The notes: a model not told the origin generated them from the sequence alone. A stretch of DNA of 64,000 bases from Tiliqua scincoides (GCF_035046505.1 NC_089822.1:126972807-127036806); one strand, 5' to 3'; shown: positions 33,300 through 45,262, counted from the stretch's first letter. Translations and numbers: made by a program.

Positions 33300-34140
33300 A
33301 ATGTGAGACACACCCGTTTTTCTATGATCCTCCTGCCAGGAGGGATTTTATCCGGGGGTACAAAGTTTCTTCTGGGCCCCTTTGCAAAGGGGGAGGGGTG
33401 AAACAGTGGGGGAGGGTGGTGATGGGCTAGCAGAATGGGGGCAGGGAAGGGCAAAACAGTATTGGGGGGTGCAGAGGGCTGAAAAAGTCTTCGGAGCCCA
33501 GGTCTACCCACCCATGCGGCATTGGCAGCTAGATACATTAATATGGAAAACCAAGCACACTCCTAAGTCTCTCTAAAACCTTATAAATATAGAAAATCAC
33601 GCAGAAAATGAGCGTCATATTTAGGCTCGCACTAGCATCACTGGCGTAGCTAAGCCGTTTGCTACCCAGTGCAAAGAACATTTTGCCCCCTCCCTGAACT
33701 GCAAGGACATCAAATTAATTAAATTGGGTCTTTCTTTTTTATTTGTTAGAGTGAGTGAGAAATGTTAGCTAATATTTTGAAAAAGCAAGCGCTTGTTGAA
33801 AGTTAGGATTGGACCATAAGTTGTATGAATTAAAACTAAGTTGTGTTATCCCACTAAGTGGCTTATAATTTACATATGTATTCATCTAGAATAAAACTGT
33901 AAAATGCAATGTAAAAAAAAGCAAACAATTGCAGGCAGGTCCATTGATGAACACACCAGCGCATAAAATACAATAATAAATCATAAACGCATCAATAAAA
34001 GCAGCAGGTGTCAGGTGCTAAAGGGGACCAAAATCAGAAGGCTTGCTGAAATAGAAATGTTCTTAGAGCTCACTGGAGACTTCTACCACCACTACTCTTA
34101 CTTCTGTAAGAGACCACAAATCTAAAAGCATATCTAATTT
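33300..34140. other. no gene recognised
   Basis: Includes a family B end at ~33,642 (actggcgtagctaagc) and an L2-like tail near 33.9-34.1 kb. No exon supported. Confidence 0.5.
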
Positions 34141-34142
34141 AG

Positions 34143-35110
34143 AGCCCAATCCTGTGCCTGTCTACTCAGAAGTAAATCCCATTATAGTCAATGGAGCTTA
34201 CTCCCAGGAAAGTGTGTATATACAAATTGAGAGGTGCAGGGGGCTGGAGACAATCATAAGAGCCTGCAGCTTACGTTTAGGAACTGGAATAGAATAGGGA
34301 TCCATGAATTACAAATAAATGATGAGATGATGATTACTACTACAAGGCCAGGCTAGGCCTGTACTGCTCAGTACTGTTCGCCTCACATGCCTTGCCTTGC
34401 CTTATGTGCTCTCCTCTTTAGCTTCCTGCCCAGGGAACCCATCACAGCCAGCCAGCCAGCCAGCCAGCCAACTGAGAGCCCAAGCCTATGCCTGTCTACT
34501 CAGAAGTAAATCCCATTATAGTCAATAGGGCTTACTCCAGGAAAGTGTGCATAGGAATGCAGCCTTGGAGCCCAGTCCTATGCGTGCCTACTTGGAAGTA
34601 AGTCCCATTATAGTTAATAGAGCTTACTCCCAGGTAAGTGTGGATAGGACTGCAGCCTTGGAGCCCAATCCTGTGCCTACCTACTCAGAAGTATGTCCCA
34701 TTAGAGTCAATAGGGCTTACTCCCAGGTAAGTGTGGAAAGGCTTGTAACCCCAGTGAGCAACTTAGATTCAGCTGCAGTTATAGGCACACAAACTGTTGC
34801 CCCCTTCCCCAGCGGATTTGTGTGTCTGTCCCAGCGTTGTGTATGGTTTGCTAGCTTGTCTCTGACAATGTTTGGAGGGGAGGATCTTGGCGCACAAGCC
34901 CACCGAGGCAAGAGCGCAGCCAGGAAGGCAGGGAGGAGGGAAGGTGAGGGAGCAACATGCAGTTCCATCTCAGTTGCAAACTGGAGGGGATGGGGTGACA
35001 TAGCCACACACCTGCAAGCAAACCTCAGGACAATCCTATCCACGCTTGCCTGAGAGTAAACTCCATTGACTATAATGGGACTAACTTCTGAGTAGACACG
35101 CATAGGGCTG
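34143..35110. repeat. cluster of family A palindromic transposons
   Basis: At least five copies of the ~85-bp unit lie at about 34,143, 34,478, 34,566, 34,655 and 35,022, three of them back to back and the last in the opposite orientation. Each carries tactcagaagta and cattatagtcaat or close variants. A CCAG tetranucleotide run lies at 34,446-34,470. Confidence 0.85.
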
Positions 35111-35164
35111 GGCTTGTAAGTCTCTCCTCTGTCCTGTGTGCCTCCTTCCTGTGCGTGCCTCTGG

Positions 35165-35557
35165 AGGAGCTAAACTGTTTTTGGGAGGCTGCATTCATTG
35201 GATAGGGAGCATTCTGGTGTCATTGGATTCCTCTCCAACTGCCCTTTCTGACTGACTAAGGCAAGTCCACCTATTCGGGAGTAAACGCGCGCTATGGCTC
35301 GGTTTCACTTTCCATAGAGCTTCGTGCATTTTTGTTGTTCCAGTTTTTTGGCCATAACTTTTGATGAAAAGGAGATTTCCTTCGAGTTTGTCGCATTGCG
35401 TTCTGCTGGAAATTATGCATCCAATGGTATATGGCATGATGGGGTTACTTGTAACCTCTGCGAAGTTAGCGATGTTTATGTCATTTGTGGTGTCACCCCT
35501 CCCAAAGCTGGTACCTGAGATGGACTGCCCTCCGCCCCTCCCCAGCTATGCCACTGC
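35165..35557. repeat. dispersed repeat shared with 26,975-27,372
   Basis: Second copy of the family B-like repeat, from gctgcattcattggatag to cagctatgccactg. Confidence 0.6.
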
Positions 35558-35989
35558 CTAGGCCCTGTCTCCTGCTTCTTCTCCAGGTGAAAGAACATAG
35601 AAAAACAAACTTTCACTGCTGGGAGAAGTGAGAGTTCTCACGGGCATGCTGTAGTAGATGGAGGGCACACCACAAATGCCAACTATTGTTTTGAGGTTTA
35701 AATGTTACAGTTGCTGCTGGGTGCAGTGGGGCATTTCTAAGTACTTTCAGTGGTATCTGCAATGTAGCCATAATGCTTGAAGTGCCTTCCTAGTCTGGTG
35801 GTTCTGATGACTCTTAGGTAGGGTGACCAGATGCAAAGGGAGACAGAGTGCCTCGACCTTTAACAATTGTATTGAAGAGGGAATGATGGCAAGTGCAGCT
35901 TTTGTCTCTGCACAAAGTCCTAACCCCCTTCCAAGCAATTCTAAAATTCCAGTTGTGATCGGTGGTAGTCCCATTTCACAGATTTTCTT

Positions 35990-36235
35990 TCATTTTCATG
36001 AGTCCTGGTAGCAAGCAAATCCAACTAAAGGTAGTTTGAAATGCCAACTTCAACCTGTGTGCTCTTTTCTCTCTTGTTCTAGTTGGATATCTTGCCTTTT
36101 ATTTATCATGCAATATCTCACACCCACAACATAAAAACTTTGCAGGCTTTCAGGAGAATGTCTTGGAAGTGTCTGAACTTTGGAATACGGTGTCCAGTTC
36201 TTGGCTCCACAGTTTAAGAAGGCTATTGATAAAAT
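35990..36235 (+). mobile_element. LINE-derived fragment (CR1-like)
   Basis: Inverted partner of 770-1,023. The plus strand contains a CR1-like VQFLAPQFKKAIDK segment at ~36.19-36.23 kb. Confidence 0.55.
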
Positions 36236-36427
36236 GGAGTGGGTCTAGAGGAGAGTTAGGGTTGGGGGTGTTAGACTCAAATCCCCACTCATCCACAAAG
36301 CTCCCTAGGTGGCCTTAATCACATGAAACACATTTAAAAATAAATATACAAATGAGATCAGAAGCCTTTTTACTGGGATTGACAGAGGAATGTGTGGAGA
36401 AAAAAATTGAAATTTTATTTCTATATG

Positions 36428-36918
36428 TAGTGTTTATGTGGAGGCGCTAGCCTTAGCCTTAGTATGTTGGCAATAAAGCAAAGCACACTTTGCACTTGCA
36501 CAGAGCAAACTTGCACGACCTTGGTGACATGCTGAGTCTGAAACTCTGTAGCCTGTCAACAAGAAGATGTTATAGAGAATCATATCTAGGAATGTGGATT
36601 GCGGTTAAGCTAGAGAGCCAGCTAGTTATAGCCAGTGTGAATCTCAGTATCCTTTTGTAATTTCTCTATTACACAGACCTCTGACTCATAGTTTAGTATT
36701 GTAAACAAGATCAGAGAATGGAAAACCCCAGTCTGTTGTGTATTGTTTGAGGGAATAAAAGTCAGAGAAGGCTGAATCCCAGAAACTTTTCTTCTGTATC
36801 AAGCCTTCCTTCTGCATCTCGCTTCTATACATGTCTGTTGTTGTTTTCATTGCTCTAACTCTTTGCTCCTCAAGTTCTAACTTTCAAACCCTCAGAGTGC
36901 TTCTGCTTTAACACTCTC
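36428..36918 (+). repeat. possible solo LTR
   Basis: Starts TGTAG and ends TTAACA. Has a polyadenylation-like ggaataaaag at ~36,752 followed by a pyrimidine-rich, U5-like stretch. No matching target duplication was found, so the ends and the call are uncertain. Confidence 0.3.
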
Positions 36919-36924
36919 TTTCAG

Positions 36925-37183
36925 GCAACAAGATACAGTCTTGTGTGTCTCCCACCAAGCACCAAGGCCCCCTAAAGCCTTGAGTGCTCCCCAAAGCAGC
37001 ATCTTGCGCTGCTACACTATATATGACAAGTGCAGTGAGAATACTTTCTGCACAGTGATGGAAGACAACAGAAGCACCATCGGTGGAAGAATGTTGGATC
37101 AAATTTTGGACATGGCAGAAATGGGCAAACGGACGACCTTGCTCAAAGAAAAATCAGTAACTCAATTGGAAACCACTCATTGA
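36925..37183 (+). CDS. unrecognised open frame
   Basis: A cttttcag-type site precedes an open frame containing KCSENTFCTVMEDNRSTIGG and MLDQILDMAEMGKRTTLL. The amino acid composition is protein-like, but I cannot place it in a family. It could be an exon, a transposon piece or chance. Confidence 0.2.
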
Positions 37184-37389
37184 CTTTCTGTAAACGAAGC
37201 GGGGAAAAACCTGAGACAATGATTTGTGGATTTGATGAAAAAGAGTAGCAGAAATAAACTCAATTATAGAAAAAAAGTTTAGACATAATCACAAATGCAA
37301 CTCACTCTGATAGAGATTTGCATTATGTAATCAGAAGTACATAGAGTAGGGATATAATATACTGCTTCATTCTTGCTATACTTAACCTT

Positions 37390-37735
37390 TAGATGAGTGG
37401 TTCTCAGACTGGCTGGTTGCAATTCACCAGCTTGTGTCAAGCTTCCCCATCCCTTTAAGGGGCGGGGAAAGGCGGGAGGTAGCAACACAGGACGTGTCAG
37501 TAATGGGGGTGAAAGGGGTCTATTTTTACTTACTGAGGGCTGCTGGCAGCTGCAGGAGTTGCGGGGAGCCCCGAGCAGCCCCCCGCAGGGCTCCCCAATG
37601 CTTAGAATGTTCACTTAGAATGTTAGAACATTGAGAAAAACTGGTCGCCAAGCAACCCGGAAGTGCTTAGTGTCCGATTTTTCTCAACATTCTAAGTCAA
37701 CATTCTAAGCATTAGGGAGGTGTAGAATTCAGACA
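37390..37735. repeat. hAT-like GC-rich palindromic repeat
   Basis: Starts agtggttctcagactggctgg; contains cattctaag units arranged as inverted repeats near 37.6-37.7 kb. Related to the palindrome at 11.1-11.57 kb. Confidence 0.55.
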
Positions 37736-37744
37736 GTCTGACAC

Positions 37745-38022
37745 GGAGGCTCAGGATCTGGTAGAGTGAAGCTCTCTCCTGCCCCACCCCCTCCCCAACG
37801 TGCCCCCGTCCTCTACCCGCCCTCCCTCACTTCCCCCCCGGAATGCCACCTCCCTGCCTCCCCCTACGCCCCCATCTACCTGCCTGGTGGTCCGTGTGAC
37901 CGCCTTGCAGTGGAGCTCCAGTACTCCACTGGCACTAAGGCCCCCAAACGTGCTTTATGGCATATTTGAGACAGTACATGCAAGTGATGAGCCAGCGCGC
38001 ACTGAATAGGATTGGGTCTTTA
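37745..38022. repeat. dispersed repeat, family D
   Basis: Same family as 335-765. The palindromic element at 38,029 was inserted at or near its end. Confidence 0.55.
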
Positions 38023-38110
38023 GCTGGGAGTAGTAGGAAGTACATACCTTATGTCAAACTATTTTGACAGCTGAAAGTCCCGCCCCTTTTTACCAGAAAT
38101 CCCACCCCCT

Positions 38111-38770
38111 AAGGGGTTCATATGACCCCTCAAACAACTGCTCCCAAGACCGTCGATCACTAGGGAGGGGTTTTGTAGCACCCCGACATTTGGTTTGGTG
38201 GGAAAAGGAGCCCCCCAAAAAGTGTTGGAAAGGGGTTCATGTGACCCCTCAAACATCTCGCCCCATTACCACCGACCACTAGGGAAGGGTTTTGTAGCAC
38301 CCCGACATTTGGTTTGGTGGGAAAAGGAGCCCCCCAATAAAGTGTTGGAAAGGGGATCATGTGACCCCTCAAACATCTGGTTCATGTGACCCCTCAATCA
38401 ACCTCTCCCATTCCCCTCGACCACTAGAGAGGGGTTTTGTAGCACCCCGACGTTTGGTTTGGTGGGAAAAGGAGCCCCCCAATGAAGTGTGGGAAAGGGG
38501 GTTCATGTGACCCCTCAAACAACTCTCCCATTACCACCGACCACTAGGGAAGGGTTTTGTAGTACCCCGACATTTGGTTTGGTGGGAAAGGGAGCCCCCC
38601 AATAAAATTTTGGAATGGGGTTCATGTGTCCCCTCAAACAACTTTCCCCATTACCACCGACCACCAGAGAGGGGTTTTGTAGCACCCCAACATTTGGTTA
38701 GGTGGGAAAAGGAGCCCCCCAATAAAGTGTTGGAAAGGGATTCATGTGACCCCTCAAACAGCTTGTTCCA
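38111..38770 (+). repeat. ~120-bp tandem repeats, left arm
   Basis: About five and a half units of 119-121 bp, plus one 25-bp partial. Each has catgtgacccctcaaaca, gaccactagg, ggttttgtagcaccccgaca and gagccccccaataaag. They lie between the terminus and the ORF promoter. Confidence 0.93.
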
Positions 38771-38868
38771 TCACTGATGACCAATAGGAATGGAATTTGT
38801 AGTTCCCGGACCACCGCAGGGACCAATAGGAAATGGGAACAGGCCTGGGCATGCCCTCTGTATTTTAA

Positions 38869-38917
38869 GGCCCTGGCCTTCGGGGGGAGGGAGAAAGCCG
38901 ATCAGCCTGATGCAGCC
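38869..38917 (+). promoter_or_regulatory. TATA-like promoter before the arm ORF
   Basis: The TATA-like tgtattttaagg lies ~40 bp before an ATG in good context (gcagccatgg). The same arrangement, inverted, is in the right arm at ~46,442-46,502. Inference from sequence only. Confidence 0.45.
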
Positions 38918-39190
38918 ATGGCCTCCCCTCTGAAAAGCTCACCCGCTTTGCCTTCTGGGACCGAGACTCCCCAGTTGGAGTGCGAATCCCCTGCTAGGGA
39001 ATTGACCAAGAAGGAGAGCCCCGAAGAAGAGAAGGAGAACGTGCCGCCTTCTGAGGGGGGGGGAGACCCCAGTCAGACCCCGCGGATTCTCAAATCTACG
39101 TTCGCAAGCTGTTCAAGATGGAGAGCTGCGATTAGCCGGAGACCCCAGACAGTCCCACTGATTCTCAAAGCCTACCACAGGCACCTATGA
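38918..39190 (+). CDS. unknown ORF of the palindromic element, left arm
   Basis: Starts MASPLKSSPALPSG; rich in Ser, Pro and Glu (EEEKENVPPSEGGG), with acidic runs further on and splice-site-like signals downstream. Not recognised. Conserved in both arms. Treated as part of a fossil element. Confidence 0.5.
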   Translation: MASPLKSSPALPSGTETPQLECESPARELTKKESPEEEKENVPPSEGGGDPSQTPRILKSTFASCSRWRAAISRRPQTVPLILKAYHRHL

Positions 39191-40103
39191 AGAAGAAGCA
39201 AAAATGTAGGCGTTACGAGGAGGAGGAGGAGGATGACGTGTTACCGTTTCCATCTTTGAACCTGGTTTACCAATTTGCAATGGAAGAACCACCTGTACCT
39301 AGAGAACCTGAAGGAGAGGTAAATTATTGTGCTTGAGTGCATACGTGAGTGTGTTGCCTGAAATGTAAAAATCAAAAAAATACTTATTTGTGTTTTTTTT
39401 TTTTTCTGTAGGCTATTCCAAAGAAGGACGCTTTCAAAACATTACGAAACCTATGTCTGAAAGTAAACCACAGAATGTGGAACACCTTCTAAATGTCATC
39501 AATTGCCATGACCCAACTGAAATCTAACCATAAAGGTGCTCTCATGATTACATCATCTTATTCACTGACAGGTGAAGACAGCTCTGAAGTTCAAAGCAGC
39601 ATTAAGTATAACTGGAAAATGGGTGTGTAATATTCTGTTAAAATACTAAATGGCAAGGTGTTGTAAAGTAATAGCAGCAGCTAATAAATAATGTGTCCCC
39701 ATCCAACATATTAAACTGTCTTATACTCAGTCAGACCATTAGTCCAGTATTGTCCACTGTGGCTTGCTTTGGCTTTCTAGGGTTTCAGTCCTCAGGGTTC
39801 TCAGTCCTGATAGGTATGGACAGGGATGAACCTTGTACTGTACTGCTGAGCTGTGGCCCCTCCTCCCATCATCACAACACTTCAGATTTATCCAGGCAAA
39901 TGAAATAATTGCAATTTATGTTGATCAGGTTTACCTGAATATTTTATTATTACTTGTAAGGGGCAGATATTGTGGTAGTCTCAACCTTATAAATATTATT
40001 TTAGTATGCATGATGTTTTCTTCAGCTTTGAAACTAATGGAAATTGTGGCAGTAGTTACAGGTTAGAATTTGACCCCCAGGTGGGAAAAAATAATGTTCT
40101 AAA

Positions 40104-40990
40104 GCAAGGGTGGCCAACCTGCAGCACAAATGCTACTAGTGGCACACTGACTCTTTCTGATTGGCATGCATGAAGTTGCCATATATTTTTGAAAAACTTT
40201 TAAATGATAACAAAGAATTATTACAAAAAATAGCAAAGATAGAAAACTGCAGTTTACAGTTTGCTTGCTTTCTTTGCTACTTCTTACACAACAAACCTTC
40301 AAGTTTCTAATGCTGCAGTGTGCACACTAAGGGTGGCCACACCTACTGTGCTTGACTTGCTTTGACTGAAAAACAGGCAGTAAGGTAAGAAAAGAATTTT
40401 GAATAGGAGAGAAAGTCAATAGGGCAAATGCTAGAGAGCTGCATTTCACTAACAGGCATGTCACTTGCTTACCCAAGAAGTCTTGGGGTGGGCTGTGGAA
40501 GGCAGCAGGGGACAAGCAGGACAGCGCAGAGATGACCAATGAGATCAGCAAAGGCCAGATGGCCCAGCTGTGTGGAGATACTATCTTTGAGAAAATCAGT
40601 CACAAAGAGGTCCTGGCTAAGTTATCATCTTTGATAACAAGAAAGTGAGCAAGCAGAGGGGGGCTGGGCTGTGCAGAAGGGGAGTGAACACATGTTATAT
40701 AGACTTCGGAATGGGTTCCACAAGGCCAGACTAAAGGTCCATGCAAGCTGTCTTTCTGGCCTCATCAGCAGTCAGCCAGGTGTCTTTGGAAAGCCCCAAA
40801 TAAGCATCAGCATTCTCATGTTTTTTGCTCCGTACCATCTGGTACTTGGAGACATACTGCTCTTGAACTTGGAGGCTCTATTTAGGTAGCTTGATAATCA
40901 CTAAAAAAAGACATTAAAGTGGAGTGACATGTTCAAGATTTTCTACATAAAAAGTGGCACATCTTGTGCTGCGGGTTGGCCACCCTGTAC
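40104..40990. mobile_element. non-autonomous hAT transposon nested in left arm
   Basis: Ends aagggtggccaacctgcagc and gctgcgggttggccaccct are inverted repeats, ~885 bp. The same insertion lies in the right arm at ~44,377-45,262, so it predates the arm duplication. Confidence 0.75.
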
Positions 40991-41847
40991 TTAAGATTAC
41001 AGTGTGGGTTCTTTGTTTCCTCACAAAATGTTAATTTCCACCTACTGATTAAATCTCTGCCTACTAGTTTCCTTGTATCTAGAGTTCCTCTTTTTAAATT
41101 TCTGTTGCTGCTTTTATATTATGAAATAGCTGTTTTATATTTGAATCTACTCTTATATTTTTAATGTTAAGTGTTTAATTGTTAAATATTTTTATTCAGA
41201 TGTTTTATCTTCTACATGTTTTACTTTGATGTTGAGTACGAGAACAGTGGTATCTAAATCTTTTAAATAAATATCTGTCATTGTATTTTTAATTATTTCT
41301 ATCTTTTTTTGGAAAGCAATCCCAAACTGACTTGAACTAAGTATTTGCTGAAGTTCACCTGTGGCTCACTATTCTCTTTGTATCTCTCCGTATCTAATGA
41401 GAGCATAAATATGAAACAAAGCAATAACTTCCCCTCGCCTGAACTTGTCTCCCATGCCATGACACACATGTTGATTACATGTGATTTGACTGTGCCTTCT
41501 GACAAATTAATAGCAGGGCTTCACATTACAAAATGTGACACAGATTTGGATGCAACACAGAAGCCCATAAATAGAACGCACAATGCTAAAACATGGTTAT
41601 ATGCTTGATTAGATGCAAACCTTGGACTCAGAGGCTCCCTCTTCCCTTCTGCTTGGCTAGCAGGGAGGTTTAAAGCTTCTGATTTGATATAGAAACATGA
41701 TCAGACATGATTATTTATTCATCTACATGATTAAATATTTGTGGTTATCTTCTAGTTTATGTTCATATCAATATTTGTATAAACAAATACTGATGTATAT
41801 AAAGCTGACACTAGAATGGCTGGGAACTTGTTTTGTTCCTCTAATAC

Positions 41848-42062
41848 AGTGATTTTCATCCTTTTTCATCTCATGGCATTAAAATTGTCAAGCCACACCC
41901 ATCAGATTTTTGACCATTTAGAAGGTACACCATGTTACCAGAGGGGGGCTCACATCCCCCATTGGCCCTACTAATAAATGACCTTCCCACAAATTTCTGT
42001 GGCACACCTGTGGACCACTCGCAGCACACCAATGTGCCATGGCACAGTGGTTGAAAATGGCT
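41848..42062. mobile_element. small hAT transposon nested in left arm
   Basis: Ends cagtgattttcatcc and cacagtggttgaaaatgg. Shared with the right arm (~43,304-43,518). Confidence 0.65.
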
Positions 42063-42207
42063 GCTCTAATATTAATATACTAAAAGTAATATATTTACTA
42101 TATAATAATAAATAATATTGTGGAAATATTTGTTCCAGTATATTATTTGTTGACATTTAATTCATAAAATAGGCAACGGAGTCCATGTACCTTTATTTGT
42201 TTGATTT

Positions 42208-43158
42208 CATACCGGATCATTTTGTGAGTGTCAAGTGGATCATCACTTGCTGGAACCACCTTTTCACTTGAAATTTTTTGCTCTAATCACTGTAAGAAAA
42301 TGAAAAAGAAATGTTAATGGCAACAAAACGGATGTTTTCTTATTCCCTTGCTTTTTATTTAGTGTTATACAATACTAGGATTATAAAGTACAGCTGCTGT
42401 GCTAACATATTCAGTACTATTTATGTTTTCCCCCCAAAGCAAATAACAGAATCTTCAACACCAGGGTTTGAATGGATTGCTTATCTGAATTTCTTCACGT
42501 TTCTGGAAATGCAGTCTTCTCTCAGCCAGACACAGGTCAACAACTGGGGGTTAATCCTGAAGGATTGCATTCCAATAGCAATAGCAGCTAGTAGGTAACT
42601 TCAAATGAGTTGACAAAAAACAACTCAACAACCAATCAACCCGATGATGGCAACACACTTCTCAGAAAGCTATGTGGATCAGATCTCTGATGGTTTGGTC
42701 TTAAGCGTGGTCTAATTTGTGGGTGAGCAAATGTGTTCAGTGCTAAGGGCTATATTAGGCATATTAACATGAACTGAAGAATTGCAAATAGTGTCCGTAT
42801 TTGAGACACAAAATTCATTGAAAGGATTTGAGAAAAGAGGTAGCTTCATATTACACTGAACTTTGGTTTTTACTGTAATGTTGGCATGACAGGCTGTTGT
42901 TTCCTTCCACAGGGATACTGACTGGCCGCGGTGTTAATTACAGTGCCACTTCCCAGACCTGTGAGATCCAGGGTTGGTGCCCTGCAGAGATGGACTCTGT
43001 ACCTGTGTAAGTGGTTGGAGAGCCCAATCCCTGATTCGTTCAAAGTAAGATACTATTGCTCACACTGTATAACTTCAAACAGAGTTGGAAAAGTGGTCAA
43101 ATCAAACAAATAAATCTCACAGGTGAATCTCACAAATTTATTTGTAAATCTCACAAAT
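42208..43158. other. unique centre of the palindromic element
   Basis: A 951-bp core not repeated in the arms. Holds the P2RX3-like exon and, at 42,440-42,598, another exon-like open stretch (QITESSTPGFEWIAYLNFF) with an acceptor-like cccaaag before and gtaact after it. The latter is not recognised. Confidence 0.7.
42913..43006 (+). CDS. P2RX3-like single exon, captured fragment
   Basis: A 94-nt segment bounded by ttccttccacag and gtaagt encodes [15 protein letters not shown], then [17 protein letters not shown]. Human P2RX3, as I recall it, reads GILTGRCVNYSS...[16 protein letters not shown], in the cysteine-rich extracellular head of this ATP-gated channel. The conserved cysteine after TGR is glycine here. 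No flanking P2X exons are in the 951-bp centre, so it is a lone captured exon, probably not functional. The best match is to P2RX3 among the seven P2X receptors. Confidence 0.8.
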
Positions 43159-44376
43159 AAATCAAACAAATAAAGGTACATGGACTCCGTTGCCTATTTT
43201 ATGAATTAAATGTCAACAAATAATATACTGGAACAAATATTTCCACAATATCATTTATTATTATATAGTAAATATATTACTTTTAGTATATTAATATTAG
43301 AGCAGCCATTTTCAACCACTGTGCCATGGCACATTGGTGTGCTGCGAGTGGTCCACAGGTGTGCCACAGAAATTTGTGGGAAGGTCATTTATTAGTAGGG
43401 CCAATGGGGGATGTGAGCCCCCCTCTGGTAACATGGTGTACCTTCTAAATGGTCAAAAATCTGATGGGTGTGGCTTGACAATTTTAATGCCATGAGATGA
43501 AAAAGGATGAAAATCACTGTATTAGAGGAACAAAACAAGTTCCCAGCCATTCTAGTGTCAGCTTTATATACATCAGTATTTGTTTATACAAATATTGATA
43601 TGAACATAAACTAGAAGATAACCACAAATATTTAATCATGTAGATGAATAAATAATCATGTCTGATCATGTTTCTATATCAAATCAGAAGCTTTAAACCT
43701 CCCTGCTAGCCAAGCAGAAGGGAAGAGGGAGCCTCTGAGTCCAAGGTTTGCATCTAATCAAGCATATAACCATGTTTTAGCATTGTGCGTTCTATTTATG
43801 GGCTTCTGTGTTGCATCCAAATCTGTGTCACATTTTGTAATGCGAAGCCCTGCTATTAATTTGTCAGAAGGCACAGTCAAATCACATGTAATCAACATGT
43901 GTGTCATGGCATGGGAGACAAGTTCAGGCGAGGGGAAGTTATTGCTTTGTTTCATATTTATGCTCTCATTAGATACGGAGAGATACAAAGAGAATAGTGA
44001 GCCACAGGTGAACTTCAGCAAATACTTAGTTCAAGTCAGTTTGGGATTGCTTTCCAAAAAAAGATAGAAATAATTAAAAATACAATGACAGATATTTATT
44101 TAAAAGATTTAGATACCACTGTTCTCGTACTCAACATCAAAGTAAAACATGTAGAAGATAAAACATCTGAATAAAAATATTTAACAATTAAACACTTAAC
44201 ATTAAAAATATAAGAGTAGATTCAAATATAAAACAGCTATTTCATAATATAAAAGCAGCAACAGAAATTTGAAAAGAGGAACTCTAGATACAAGGAAACT
44301 AGTAGGCAGAGATTTAATCAGTAGGTGGAAATTAACATTTTGTGAGGAAACAAAGAACCCACACTGTAATCTTAAG

Positions 44377-45262
44377 TACAGGGTGGCCAACCCGCAGCAC
44401 AAGATGTGCCACTTTTTATGTAGAAAATCTTGAACATGTCACTCCACTTTAATGTCTTTTTTAGTGATTATCAAGCTAACTAAATAGAGCCTCCAAGTTC
44501 AAGAGCAGTATGTCTCCAAGTACCAGATGGTACAGAGCAAAAAACATGAGAATGCTGTTGCTTATTTGGGGCTTTCCAAAGACACCTGGCTGACTGCTGA
44601 TGAGGCCAGAAAGACAGCTTGCATGGACCTTTAGTCTGGCCTTGTGGAACCCATTCCGAAGTCTATATAACATGTGTTCACTCCCCTTCTGCACAGCCCA
44701 GCCCCCCTCTGCTTGCTCACTTTCTTGTTATCAAAGATGATAACTTAGCCAGGACCTCTTTGTGACTGATTTTCTCAAAGATAGTATCTCCACACAGCTG
44801 GGCCATCTGGCCTTTGCTGATCTCATTGGTCATCTCTGCGCTGTCCTGCTTGTCCCCTGCTGCCTTCCACAGCCCACCCCAAGACTTCTTGGGTAAGCAA
44901 GTGACATGCCTGTTAGTGAAATGCAGCTCTCTAGCATTTGCCCTATTGACTTTCTCTCCTATTCAAAATTCTTTTCTTACCTTACTGCCTGTTTTTCAGT
45001 CAAAGCAAGTCAAGCACAGTAGGTGTGGCCACCCTTAGTGTGCACACTGCAGCATTAGAAACTTGAAGGTTTGTTGTGTAAGAAGTAGCAAAGAAAGCAA
45101 GCAAACTGTAAACTGCAGTTTTCTTTCTTTGCTATTTTTTGTAATAATTCTTTGTTATCATTTAAAAGTTTTTCAAAAATATATGGCAACTTCATGCATG
45201 CCAATCAGAAAGAGTCAGTGTGCCACTAGTAGCATTTGTGCTGCAGGTTGGCCACCCTTGCT
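44377..45262. mobile_element. non-autonomous hAT transposon nested in right arm
   Basis: Inverted counterpart of 40,104-40,990, with the same ends. Confidence 0.75.

Larger units (their letters stand above)
38029..42207 (+). repeat. left inverted arm of the palindromic element
   Basis: Matches the complement of 43,159-47,278 from end to end; coordinate sum ~85,366 near the centre. The match stops at tttgtttgattt. Confidence 0.95.

Noticed and set aside
32216-33430. 404-codon open frame on the plus strand
   Set aside because: It runs through a GC-rich island and into a family A transposon, has low-complexity Pro/Ser/Arg composition, and equally long frames exist on the other strand. No domain seen.
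36428-36918. Firm call of a retroviral LTR
   Set aside because: A polyadenylation-like signal and TG start are present, but no target duplication or second copy was found; kept only as a low-confidence feature.
38111-38770. CRISPR-like look of regularly spaced repeats
   Set aside because: Units are ~120 bp tandem repeats without unique spacers in a vertebrate context; it is a minisatellite within a mobile element.
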